A stretch of DNA of 8,768 nucleotides, from assembly GCA_013152825.1 (NCBI GenBank), contig JAADFP010000048.1, positions 1-8,768 on the forward strand, given 5' to 3'. The notes below the pieces were generated by a model. That model was not told the DNA's origin, did not search any database, and was given only the letters and a program-made list of their open reading frames with translations. Both the position numbers and the translations under genes were made by a program. Of this stretch, positions 1-6,283 are shown in pieces. Numbering within the stretch: the stretch's first letter is position 1; every line of letters starts with the position of its first letter. This DNA is from Caldisericota bacterium (GTDB taxonomy: Bacteria > CAIJMQ01 > JAADFP01).

Positions 1-33
1 TATTACAGAAAAATAATTAAGTTAGAGAGCAGC

Positions 34-42
34 AGGAGGTGA
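34..42 (+). promoter_or_regulatory. Strong ribosome binding site of groES
   Basis: AGGAGGTGA is a full-length match to the anti-Shine-Dalgarno end of 16S rRNA. Its AGGAGG core ends 7 bases before the groES ATG, which fixes that start. The 33 bases upstream of it in the window show no half of a CIRCE (HrcA) operator; the heat-shock control region, if present, lies further upstream and outside the window. Confidence 0.85.
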
Positions 43-46
43 GAGC

Positions 47-337
47 ATGAAAGTGAGACCATTAAGTGACCGGGTATTAATTAAAAGACTGGAAGAGGAA
101 AGCAAGACCGAAGGAGGCATTTACCTTCCTGAAACTGCAAAAGAGAAATCTCAGAAGGGAGAAGTAATCGCCGTAGGAGAAGGAAAGAGACTGAAAAATG
201 GCAAGATAGTTGCTCTCAGTGTTAAGAAGAATGACAAAGTCCTATTTGATAAATTTGGTGGAACCGAGGTTAAAGTTGAGGGAGAAGAATATATTATCTT
301 GAAAGAAGATGATATCTTAGCAGTTATTGAAGAATAA
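47..337 (+). CDS. groES: Co-chaperonin GroES (Hsp10)
   Basis: This is the heptameric lid of the GroEL folding chamber, a cytoplasmic protein that caps the ring in the ATP-bound state. The protein has 96 residues, the usual length. It opens with the family's VRPLSDRVLIKR. The mobile loop is at about residues 17-34 and carries GGIYLP (23-28), the hydrophobic tripeptide region that docks onto GroEL; many relatives have GGIVLP or GGIIIP there. The C-terminal strand pair contains GGTEVKVEGEEYIIL (71-85) and ends in DDILAVIE. The ATG is set by a perfect SD site. groEL follows after 18 bases, so the two are almost certainly co-transcribed. Nothing is missing or unusual in this copy. Confidence 0.98.
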   Translation: MKVRPLSDRVLIKRLEEESKTEGGIYLPETAKEKSQKGEVIAVGEGKRLKNGKIVALSVKKNDKVLFDKFGGTEVKVEGEEYIILKEDDILAVIEE

Positions 338-340
338 AGA

Positions 341-347
341 AAGGAGG
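341..347 (+). promoter_or_regulatory. Ribosome binding site of groEL
   Basis: AAGGAGG lies 8 bases before the groEL ATG, in the 18-base gap after the groES stop. It supports independent, strong initiation of groEL within the two-gene transcript. Confidence 0.8.
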
Positions 348-355
348 GATAGAAA

Positions 356-1963
356 ATGCCAGCAAAAGAAATAACTTACCGGGAAGAAGCAAGAAAATCC
401 TTGGAAAAGGGAGTAGATATTCTTGCAGAAGCAGTTAAGGTTACTTTAGGCCCCAAGGGAAAAACAGTAATTTTAGAGAAGAAGTGGGGCTCCCCTACGG
501 TGACAAATGACGGGGTTACTATAGCCAAGGAAATAGAATTAAAGGATCCTGTAGAAAATGCAGGTGCCCAGCTTATAAGAGAAGTTGCCTCCAAAACCTC
601 TGATGTTGCAGGCGATGGCACAACTACTGCTTCCCTGCTGGCACAGGCAATATTCAGGGAGGGGATGAAAAACATAGCTGCAGGAACTAACCCCATGGCT
701 TTAAAAAGAGGGATAGACAAAGCTGCAGAGGTAGTGGTAGAAGAATTAAAGAAACATGCAAAACCAGTAGAAAAAAAGGAAGAGATGGCACAGGTGGCCA
801 CAGTATCTGCACATGGAGATTCTGAAATAGGTAATCTCATTGCGGATGCCATGGACAGGGTAGGAAAAGAAGGGGTAATTACTGTAGAAGAAGGAAAAGG
901 GATGAGTATTGAATTAGAGCTGGTAGAAGGCATGCAATTTGATCGCGGCTACCTCTCTCCCTACTTTATTACTGATCCTGATAGAATGGAAGTGGTTCTG
1001 GAAGAGCCCCTGATTCTCATTCACGAGAAGAAAATATCCAATGCAAGAGACCTGGTTCCCCTTCTGGAAAAAATCGTGCAGACAGGAAAACCGCTTCTTA
1101 TAATTGCTGAAGATGTAGAGGGTGAAGCACTGGCCACTATCGTGGTAAATAAGCTAAGAGGTATTCTCAAATGCGCAGCAGTAAAAGCACCTGGATACGG
1201 AGAAAGGCGGAAAGCCATGCTGGGAGATATAGCAGTACTTACCGGCGGAAGAGTAATCGCAGAAGAACTGGGTGTCAAGCTGGAAAGTATAGATTTAAAA
1301 GATCTTGGTAAGGCAAGAAGAGTGGTAATTGACAAGGAAAACACCACTATCGTGGAAGGAGCAGGTAGCGAAGAGGCAATCAAGGGAAGAATGGAGCAGA
1401 TAAGGAAATCTATTGAAGAAACCACCTCTGATTACGACAGAGAAAAACTGCAGGAGAGATTGGCCAAGCTTGCCGGCGGAGTAGCAGTTATAAAAGTAGG
1501 AGCAGCTACAGAGCCCGAAATGAAAGCAAGAAAATCGATTGTAGAAGATGCCCTCCATGCCACGCGTGCAGCCGTGGAGGAAGGTATCCTTCCGGGAGGT
1601 GGTATTGCACTTCTCAGGGCACAGGATAAACTATCTGAGTTAAAGCTGGAAGACGAAGATGAACAAGTAGGAGTAAACATTATCAAGAAGACACTGGAAG
1701 CACCTTTAAAACAGATTGCCAACAATGCAGGCTGGGAAGGTGCAGTGGTAGTGGAAAAAGTTAAGGGAATGGATTATAATTATGGATTCGATGCTGAGAA
1801 GGAAACGTTTACCGATTTAGTAGCAGCAGGAGTAATTGATCCAGCAAAGGTAACCCGTTCTGCTATACAGAATGCAGCAAGCATAGCTTCGTTACTCCTT
1901 ACTACTGAAGCTATAATAGCCGAAAAACCGAAGGAAGAGGAAGAAGAGAAAAAAGGAGCATAA
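356..1963 (+). CDS. groEL: Chaperonin GroEL (Hsp60)
   Basis: This ATP-driven double-ring chaperonin folds cytoplasmic proteins together with GroES. At 535 residues it is close to the usual 540-550. Hallmarks are in place: LGPKGKTV (31-38) and NDGVTIAKEI (51-60) near the nucleotide pocket, DGTTT (87-91), the catalytic Asp398 in VEDALHATR, and GILPGGG (410-416). The apical-domain region (about 190-375) is intact, including KAPGYGERRKAMLGDIA. The C-terminus is unusual. In place of the Gly-Gly-Met tail of most bacterial group I chaperonins it ends in a short charged tail, about 523-535, with a run of Glu then KKGA. The DNA of that purine-rich tail also supplies the SD site of the small gene that follows. 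It is the only chaperonin gene in the window. Confidence 0.98.
   Translation: MPAKEITYREEARKSLEKGVDILAEAVKVTLGPKGKTVILEKKWGSPTVTNDGVTIAKEIELKDPVENAGAQLIREVASKTSDVAGDGTTTASLLAQAIFREGMKNIAAGTNPMALKRGIDKAAEVVVEELKKHAKPVEKKEEMAQVATVSAHGDSEIGNLIADAMDRVGKEGVITVEEGKGMSIELELVEGMQFDRGYLSPYFITDPDRMEVVLEEPLILIHEKKISNARDLVPLLEKIVQTGKPLLIIAEDVEGEALATIVVNKLRGILKCAAVKAPGYGERRKAMLGDIAVLTGGRVIAEELGVKLESIDLKDLGKARRVVIDKENTTIVEGAGSEEAIKGRMEQIRKSIEETTSDYDREKLQERLAKLAGGVAVIKVGAATEPEMKARKSIVEDALHATRAAVEEGILPGGGIALLRAQDKLSELKLEDEDEQVGVNIIKKTLEAPLKQIANNAGWEGAVVVEKVKGMDYNYGFDAEKETFTDLVAAGVIDPAKVTRSAIQNAASIASLLLTTEAIIAEKPKEEEEEKKGA
1955..1958 (+). promoter_or_regulatory. Ribosome binding site inside the end of groEL, for the small basic gene
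   Basis: GGAG, preceded by an A run, lies within the last codons of groEL (Lys-Lys-Gly-Ala). It is 6 bases before a TTG at 1965 that begins a 32-codon reading. The spacing is near optimal, and the groEL stop lies between the two. This is the arrangement expected for a downstream gene translated by coupling, and it decides the TTG start. Confidence 0.55.
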
Positions 1964-1964
1964 A

Positions 1965-2063
1965 TTGGCCAGGAAAAAAGGAAGAAAAAGGAAAAGGCAA
2001 AATAAGCTAAGGTGGAAAGTAAAAAGGGCAAATAAGGGACGCATTCCCTGCTACGGCAAGTAA
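1965..2063 (+). CDS. Small highly basic protein, ribosomal-protein-like (bL37/bTHX-like)
   Basis: This is a 32-residue reading from a TTG just 1 base after the groEL stop. Sixteen of the 32 residues are Lys or Arg and none is acidic. It begins with ARKKGRKRKR, has a middle KLRWKVKR, and continues RANKGRIP to a C-terminal CYGK. This layout recalls two very small ribosomal proteins: mycobacterial bL37, which pairs a KRGRKKR-type start with a later ANHGKRP, and Thermus bTHX, which has a YGK near its end. An SD site with 6-base spacing and the position in the chaperonin operon argue for real translation. I infer an RNA-contacting ribosomal or ribosome-associated peptide. The resemblance is by eye and the sequence is low in complexity. 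It could still be a chance reading in purine-rich DNA, but the Trp, Pro, Cys and Tyr residues in the second half are not what a simple purine run would give. Confidence 0.5.
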   Translation: MARKKGRKRKRQNKLRWKVKRANKGRIPCYGK

Positions 2064-2099
2064 ACTGTGCAGGCTGTCTTTTCAAGTGCCTATAGAGAA

Positions 2100-2133
2100 G
2101 GGGGTGGAGTAGCAATATTTCTACTCCATCCCC
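2100..2133 (+). terminator. Long hairpin between convergent operons, possible bidirectional terminator
   Basis: The bases 2100-2112 (GGGGGTGGAGTAG) pair with 2121-2133 to give a 13-bp stem with one G-T pair and an 8-base AT-rich loop. It lies 36 bases after the small basic gene and about 250 bases beyond the lptB stop, so it sits between transcripts arriving from both sides. Neither flank has a proper T run: the plus side continues with C, A and scattered T, and the minus side reads TTCTCTATAGG. It may end transcription inefficiently, or stabilise the 3' end of the chaperonin mRNA. Confidence 0.45.
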
Positions 2134-2151
2134 CACTCCATTAGATAGTTC

Positions 2152-2364
2152 TTATCCTCTCTTCTTAAAGAGAGCGAGATAGAGTGCTTTTAACTCAGTT
2201 ACACAAATCAGCCTTATCTGCATCTGTATGGATGAATCACTATAACCCCAACTGCTAAGTCCTATATCTATCTCAGCAGGAAGGGCTGTGCTGTCTGTTA
2301 TTATCCCTTCGGAATCTTTGGTTTAACGATTGACGAAATATACTACTTCCTCTACCCCTGGTCA
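2152..2364 (-). pseudogene. Eroded reading downstream of lptB, possible 3' remnant of a protein gene
   Basis: The 321 bases between the two operons (2064-2384) hold no intact gene. On the minus strand one frame reads protein-like from just after a TGA at 2364-2362 to a TAA at 2154-2152. It is interrupted once, by a TAA at 2325-2323. Before the interruption it gives PGVEEVVYFVNR. After it come 56 open codons containing ITDSTALPAEIDIGLSSWG and later IQMQIRLICV, ending FKKRG. There is no credible start codon or SD site. Alternating hydrophobic segments and the codon choice (ATA, AGG, GGA) look like a gene of this genome rather than random DNA. The order 'VEEV..F.....LP..I.I.L' is faintly like the C-terminal part of a pseudopilin of the GspJ type; that is only an impression. 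It could equally be a chance open frame. Confidence 0.3.
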
Positions 2365-2384
2365 AATACCATGGTTAAAAGTTG

Positions 2385-3098
2385 CTATTCCAGAAAACTT
2401 TTTCCCAGGTATTCCTCAATAGCCCGGGGATGAGAAAGAATCTCATCCCTTCCTCCTTCTACTCCTATCTCGCCGTTAAAAATTATATATGCCCGGTCAG
2501 TAATCTGGAGAGAATCCCGTACGTTATGGTCAGTAAGAAGAATCCCTATTCCTTTTTCTTTCAACTGCAGTATAATCGCTTTTATCTCCTCCACCCCGCG
2601 GGGGTCAATCCCGGTAAATGGCTCATCCAGAAGCAGGAACTTGGGAGAGAGGATAAGAAGCCGGGCTATTTCCATCTTTCTCTTCTCCCCCCCGGATAGC
2701 TTGCCTGCAGGAGTGTTTTTTATATGCAGCAATCCCATCCTCTCCATTACCTCCTCTTTTTTCAATTCACCTTTTAGAAAAGGATAAAATTCCAGCACCA
2801 ACTGCAGATTTTCTTCCAGGGAAAGGTCTTCAAAAAGGGTATGTTCCTGGGGTAAATAGGCAATCCCCTTTCTGGCTCTCAGGTAAAGCGGCAAGTGGGT
2901 TATATCTTCTCCCCCCAGGGAAATTTCTCCCCTATCCGGATGGAGCACACCAGCCAGAAGATAAAAGGTAGTAGTTTTCCCTGCTCCATTGGGGCCCAGT
3001 AAGCCCACTACTTCTCCCCTGCACACTTCAATACTCACTCCCCTTACCGCTTCCTTCCTGCCCCTTTTTTTGTAGAGATTACTTCCCCTGAAAATCAT
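2385..3098 (-). CDS. lptB: LPS export ABC transporter ATP-binding protein LptB
   Basis: This cytoplasmic ATPase powers LPS extraction from the inner membrane by the LptB2FGC complex. It has 237 residues, the family's normal size. Visible motifs are Walker A GPNGAGKTT (35-43), Q-loop Gln84 in YLPQE, signature LSGGE (134-138), Walker B LLLDEP (155-160), and the switch His191 in TDHNVRD. LptB-specific features include the ARKGIAYLPQEHTLFEDL segment (75-92), PFTGIDP in place of the common PFAGVDP, and the TDHNVRD motif. Its ATG overlaps the lptA-like stop by 4 bases (ATGA), with no clear SD site, so translation is probably coupled. It is the last intact gene of the minus-strand operon. No lptF or lptG is present here, so its membrane partners must be encoded elsewhere. 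Confidence 0.93.
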   Translation of the reverse strand: MIFRGSNLYKKRGRKEAVRGVSIEVCRGEVVGLLGPNGAGKTTTFYLLAGVLHPDRGEISLGGEDITHLPLYLRARKGIAYLPQEHTLFEDLSLEENLQLVLEFYPFLKGELKKEEVMERMGLLHIKNTPAGKLSGGEKRKMEIARLLILSPKFLLLDEPFTGIDPRGVEEIKAIILQLKEKGIGILLTDHNVRDSLQITDRAYIIFNGEIGVEGGRDEILSHPRAIEEYLGKSFLE

Positions 3099-3514
3099 GG
3101 AAAACTCGCTTGAATATTGCCCTTAAGTAAAACCTTCCCCTTCTCCAGGTCAAAGATTCCGCTTTCACCCTGTAAAATCATCTTGTCTCTCAGAATTTTT
3201 ACTTTGCCTCCCAGGTAGATCATTCTCTCTTCCGGGAGAAGAAGAAAAGTGTCAGCCTGTACTTTTTCTTTTCCCTTTATTATCTCCACACCCTTTTCTC
3301 CTGAAATCCGGGAGGATGTGTTTCCTTCCATCTTTATCTTAGCCTCATCGCTCCTCAAAATTAACCCCGTATCCACTATCTCCACGTTTCCCTTGAAATA
3401 AATGACTCCTTCTTTTTCCTTCCATATCGCCTCGTCTCCCTTAATGCTCTTTAACTCTCCCAGGAGAGGCAAGGACAAAAGCAACACTAAAAATACCAGT
3501 ACTATTTTTCCCAT
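3095..3514 (-). CDS. lptA: LptA-like periplasmic LPS transport protein (OstA fold)
   Basis: The 139-residue protein has an N-terminal signal peptide, about residues 1-19 (Lys then a long Leu/Val run ending LPLLG). The rest is a chain of short beta strands with two OstA-type passages: GDEAIWKEKEGVIYFKGNVE (26-45) and LLPEERMIYLGGKVKILRDK (92-111). The strand pattern, a charged turn then 'hydrophobic-x-G-x-V', is that of LptA, whose jellyroll units form the periplasmic bridge for LPS. It is somewhat short compared with LptA of about 170-185 residues. Position settles the call: an LptC-like gene lies directly upstream (13-base overlap) and lptB directly downstream. The ATG is preceded by a GGGGG stretch 4 bases away. 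A second LptC-type protein is a less likely alternative. Confidence 0.75.
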   Translation of the reverse strand: MGKIVLVFLVLLLSLPLLGELKSIKGDEAIWKEKEGVIYFKGNVEIVDTGLILRSDEAKIKMEGNTSSRISGEKGVEIIKGKEKVQADTFLLLPEERMIYLGGKVKILRDKMILQGESGIFDLEKGKVLLKGNIQASFP

Positions 3515-3948
3515 TCTACCCCCTTGCTAATTTTGAGTATCTTATCCTTTAAGTCTATCTCACCACTTCCACCTTTTAAAATCCATTCTTTGTCTTCCAC
3601 TACAAAAGGAAGAGTCAATTTAATAGTATCTTCTCCCTCTTTCCAGATAAATTCTTCTCCACGAATTACTTTTCCCCATAGATTTATACTGCCCTGCTCT
3701 ACTGTAAACCCCTTTGCTTCTTCATACCAGGCATTTTTTCCCTTTACACTTATTGGTTCCTTATCTCTTACTATTTTCAAAACTATGTTTTTAATCTCCT
3801 TTATTCTACCCTTTTCTACCATTCTGTCACCCGTAACTATCCACTTTTCCGTACCACGCTTTTTCTCTATATAAAAACCCTCGGTAGAAACATCTCCTAA
3901 AAGAAGGGAAGAACATAAAAGGATCATAAAAACGGAGAGAGCCCTCAC
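3502..3948 (-). CDS. lptC: LptC-like LPS export protein
   Basis: The protein has 148 residues. The N-terminus (about 1-18) is a hydrophobic segment that may be a cleaved signal or, as in LptC, a membrane anchor. It contains a Cys12, but Leu precedes it, so a lipobox is unlikely. The periplasmic part is all beta in pattern. It includes KWIVTGDRM, VKGKNAWYEEAKGFTVEQG and, near the end, LTLPFVVEDKEWILKGGSG followed by a closing 'ISKGVEW'. The 'P-x-V ... G-x-G ... D' layout at the end is typical of LptC (formerly DUF1239). LptC would pass LPS from the LptBFG transporter to LptA. The start is a GTG whose bases overlap the stop of the DUF502 gene by 4 (GTGA). Sequence similarity within this family is weak, so the call leans on the lptA and lptB neighbours. 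Confidence 0.65.
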   Translation of the reverse strand: MRALSVFMILLCSSLLLGDVSTEGFYIEKKRGTEKWIVTGDRMVEKGRIKEIKNIVLKIVRDKEPISVKGKNAWYEEAKGFTVEQGSINLWGKVIRGEEFIWKEGEDTIKLTLPFVVEDKEWILKGGSGEIDLKDKILKISKGVEWEK

Positions 3949-4574
3949 TTTTTCTCTCTTTTAAGCGGAAGAGAAGCCATTCCACCAGAAATCACAAAAC
4001 CAAAAGCATCCTGGACAGAAACTCCCAGAGGAATAAGCTCTTTCTCCTTTACTACTATAAGAAACCCACTGGTTGGATTAGGTGCAGTAGGTATAAAAAC
4101 TGCCACTGCTTTCCCGTCTTTTCCAGGGAATACCTCCTTCTCCCAGTGAGAGGTAACAAAACCAATAGAATAAATACCTTTGCGGGGATATTCTACCAAA
4201 ACTGCCTCCAAAAATGCTCCCTTTCTCCTCCCCAGGAGAGTAAGGCTAATTTTTTGTACCAGAGTATAAACTTTATTTACCAGGGGTATTTTACCTACCA
4301 GCCACTCCATCAATTTCACTACTTTCTTCCCCACAAAATTGCGGGTAAAAACCCCTATCACAGCAATGCCTATCACAATTACCAGAAAAACAAAGACAGA
4401 CCAGAGAACATAAGCCCATCGGGACTTTTGAAAGTATACTTCCAGCGAAGAGGGTAAAATGAAAAGAGAGAACCTGAGCAGATGAGCTACCATCCAGTAC
4501 AACAGCCAGAGCGTAATAAGAGCTGGCAAGATTACCAAAATACCGGTGATAAAATTATCTCTCAGTCTCTTCAT
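3945..4574 (-). CDS. DUF502 family inner-membrane protein
   Basis: The protein has 209 residues, the usual size for DUF502. There are two membrane segments: about 8-30 (GILVILPALITLWLLYWMV, with the family's early Pro) and about 54-76 (rich in Val, Ile and Phe). The soluble part carries the family's landmarks: GKKVVKLMEWLVGKIPLVNKVY (82-103), and IPTAPNPTSGFL (161-172), the most diagnostic motif, followed by a V-x-D-A-x-x-x-V-I-S-G-G close (187-198). No biochemical function is known with certainty for this family. The ATG overlaps the upstream CBS-protein gene by 20 bases, with GGAAG six bases before it. Its place between a CorC-type protein and the Lpt genes suggests an envelope role, but the sequence does not show which. 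Confidence 0.88.
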   Translation of the reverse strand: MKRLRDNFITGILVILPALITLWLLYWMVAHLLRFSLFILPSSLEVYFQKSRWAYVLWSVFVFLVIVIGIAVIGVFTRNFVGKKVVKLMEWLVGKIPLVNKVYTLVQKISLTLLGRRKGAFLEAVLVEYPRKGIYSIGFVTSHWEKEVFPGKDGKAVAVFIPTAPNPTSGFLIVVKEKELIPLGVSVQDAFGFVISGGMASLPLKREKK

Positions 4575-5856
4575 CCTTCTCTTCCATCTTTATAATTTTT
4601 ATCTTTTTTACCCTTCTTTCATCCGCATCTAATACCAACATCTTGATATCCCCCCACTCTACCATCTCTCCCTTCTGGGGAACCTTCTGGAGCTGTTCCA
4701 TTATGAATCCCCCTACCGTTTCAAAATCATTCTGGGGAAGAGAAATATTTAGCTCCTCTTCAGCTTCTTCTATACCCAAACGTGCATCCACAACATAGAC
4801 ATGGGGTGAAATCTGCTCCCACATTCTCCCTTCCCTATCGTACTCATCCTCGATCTCTCCTACTATTTCCTCCAGTACATCTTCCAGGGTAACCAGCCCG
4901 GCTGTACCTCCGTATTCATCTACTACAATAGCTACGTGGGTTTTCCTTCTTTTGAAATCCCGCAACAGCTCGTCCAATTTTTTGGTTTCCGGTATAAACA
5001 TTGGCTTATGAATAAGGCTCTCCAGGCTCATATTCTCGATTTTGCCTCCCCCGATACAGTTAAGGAGATCGCGGGAATAAAGAATCCCTACAATATTATC
5101 TATGTTTTTTCTGTAAACCGGGATACGGGAAAAACCCCATTTTTTGATTTCCTCTATTGCCCGCACCAGAGGTGTTTCTATATCCAGGGCAGAGATATTA
5201 ATGCGTGGCACCATAATCTCAGAAACCCTCTTTTCTCCAATCTCAAATACCCCCTCTATCATTTCCCTTTCCTCCTCTTCTATAAGCTGCTCCTTTTCTG
5301 CCGCTATAATTAAACTTCTAATTTCCTGATCAGTAAGAAATTGGGAAGTTATATCCACCATTTTTCCACCCAACGCTCTTATCACTCCCTTGGCAATAAG
5401 AGTAAGCAATTTAACCAGGGGATAGAAAACCAAAGAGAGTATACGCATTATGCGAAGAGAAAAAAAGGCAAGTTTTTCCGGTTTCTGGCGAGCGTATATT
5501 TTGGGGACAATCTCTCCAAAAATAAGGATAATGAAGGTCATCACCCCGATAGAAATCCCCATTGCCCTGGCATCGGTAAAACCCCTAACCCGAGCAATCC
5601 TCATACTGATGGAAGCAGCTAAAGTAGAGGCAGATATGTTGACCAGGTTATTCCCTACCAGTATAGTAGTCAAGATTTTATGCGGATCTTCCAGCCACTG
5701 AGAGAGAATCTTTGCCCTGGCAGGCATTATCTGCTGTAAATGCTTTATCTTGAACTTACTCAAAGAGGTAAGCGCTGTTTCAGAAGCAGAAAACAACCCG
5801 GAAAGAAGAAGCAGGAATAATAAAAGTATTCCTTCTGCTATCACTGGTTCATCCAA
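4555..5856 (-). CDS. CorC/HlyC-type CNNM-domain membrane protein with CBS pair
   Basis: The protein has 433 residues and the complete domain order of the family. A CNNM (DUF21) membrane domain spans about 5-170, with LFSASETALTSLS (21-33), LVGNNLVNI (66-74) and FGEIVPK (113-119). A CBS pair lies at about 210-335, beginning VSEIMVPR and including FSRIPVY. The C-terminal transporter-associated domain (about 345-425) follows the signature VDEYGGTAGLVTLEDVLEE (312-330). Relatives act in divalent-cation (Mg2+/Co2+) homeostasis, and their CBS domains bind adenine nucleotides. They are often misnamed haemolysins. Transport is not proven for most members. The start is a TTG that overlaps the ybeY stop by 8 bases, preceded by a GGGGGGAAG stretch; an internal GTG four codons later is an alternative. 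A CorC gene after ybeY is also seen in Proteobacteria. Confidence 0.9.
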   Translation of the reverse strand: MDEPVIAEGILLLFLLLLSGLFSASETALTSLSKFKIKHLQQIMPARAKILSQWLEDPHKILTTILVGNNLVNISASTLAASISMRIARVRGFTDARAMGISIGVMTFIILIFGEIVPKIYARQKPEKLAFFSLRIMRILSLVFYPLVKLLTLIAKGVIRALGGKMVDITSQFLTDQEIRSLIIAAEKEQLIEEEEREMIEGVFEIGEKRVSEIMVPRINISALDIETPLVRAIEEIKKWGFSRIPVYRKNIDNIVGILYSRDLLNCIGGGKIENMSLESLIHKPMFIPETKKLDELLRDFKRRKTHVAIVVDEYGGTAGLVTLEDVLEEIVGEIEDEYDREGRMWEQISPHVYVVDARLGIEEAEEELNISLPQNDFETVGGFIMEQLQKVPQKGEMVEWGDIKMLVLDADERRVKKIKIIKMEEKDEETER

Positions 5857-6283
5857 AGGGAACTTCCCCCCTCCTTTGTATCTGCAGAAATTCTTTCAGG
5901 AGAGATTCTTGCCGGTTAATCATCTTGCGAGCTTCCACTTCGGTAGCATCTCTTTCTCCGAATAAATGAAGTATCCCATGGATAAGAACTCTAAGAATCT
6001 CTTCATTTTCTTCTACTTCGTATTTTAGCGCATTTTCCTTGATTCTGTCCATAGATAATACCATCTCTCCCCAGAGATCTTTATCATGATAAGGAAAGGC
6101 AAGTACATCTGTAGAGGAATCTTTTCCTCTGAACCTCTTGTTCAGTTCCTTTATCCTTTCGTCTCCTGTAATCAATACATTTATCTTTTTTCCCTTACCT
6201 CCTATTTTCTCCAATACCCACTCCCCACACTTTTTAAACATTTTTATATCTATATCGCAAGTGGTATCTTTTATGACTTTCAC
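5849..6283 (-). CDS. ybeY: Endoribonuclease / rRNA maturation factor YbeY
   Basis: This metal-dependent single-strand RNase acts in 16S rRNA 3'-end maturation and ribosome quality control. It has 144 residues, a normal length. Family landmarks are STDVLAFP (57-64), WGEMVLS (71-77) and the metal-binding motif at 102-112. The usual motif is H-G-x-L-H-L-x-G-x-D-H. Here it is HGILHLFGERD, so His102 and His106 are kept and the third ligand position is Asp112. From memory, YbeY of Bacteroidota also has Asp there, so this is probably a functional variant. The start is a GTG whose bases overlap the stop of the upstream HD gene by 4 (GTGA), implying coupled translation. It sits in the widespread phoH - HD - ybeY order. 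Confidence 0.92.
   Translation of the reverse strand: MKVIKDTTCDIDIKMFKKCGEWVLEKIGGKGKKINVLITGDERIKELNKRFRGKDSSTDVLAFPYHDKDLWGEMVLSMDRIKENALKYEVEENEEILRVLIHGILHLFGERDATEVEARKMINRQESLLKEFLQIQRRGEVPFG

Noticed and set aside
1..46. CIRCE/HrcA operator before groES
   Set aside because: Neither TTAGCACTC nor GAGTGCTAA is present in the 46 bases available. Control elements may lie upstream of the window.
376..2136. Several long minus-strand open frames opposite groEL
   Set aside because: They lie antisense to an unmistakable GroEL, are rich in Ser, Phe and Ile as expected from reverse readings of its codons, and have no family motifs.
2157..2174. Small hairpin CTCTCTT-CTTA-AAGAGAG
   Set aside because: It is only 7 bp, has no T run directly after it on the plus strand, and falls inside the proposed gene remnant. 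It is easily a chance palindrome.
2382..2699. Plus-strand open frame of 105 codons opposite the end of lptB
   Set aside because: It is fully antisense to the conserved ATPase region of LptB, with no SD site and no recognisable features.
3913..3915. Lipobox at Cys12 of the LptC-like protein
   Set aside because: The residues before the Cys are I-L-L, with Leu at -1 where Gly, Ala or Ser is needed, so lipidation is unlikely.
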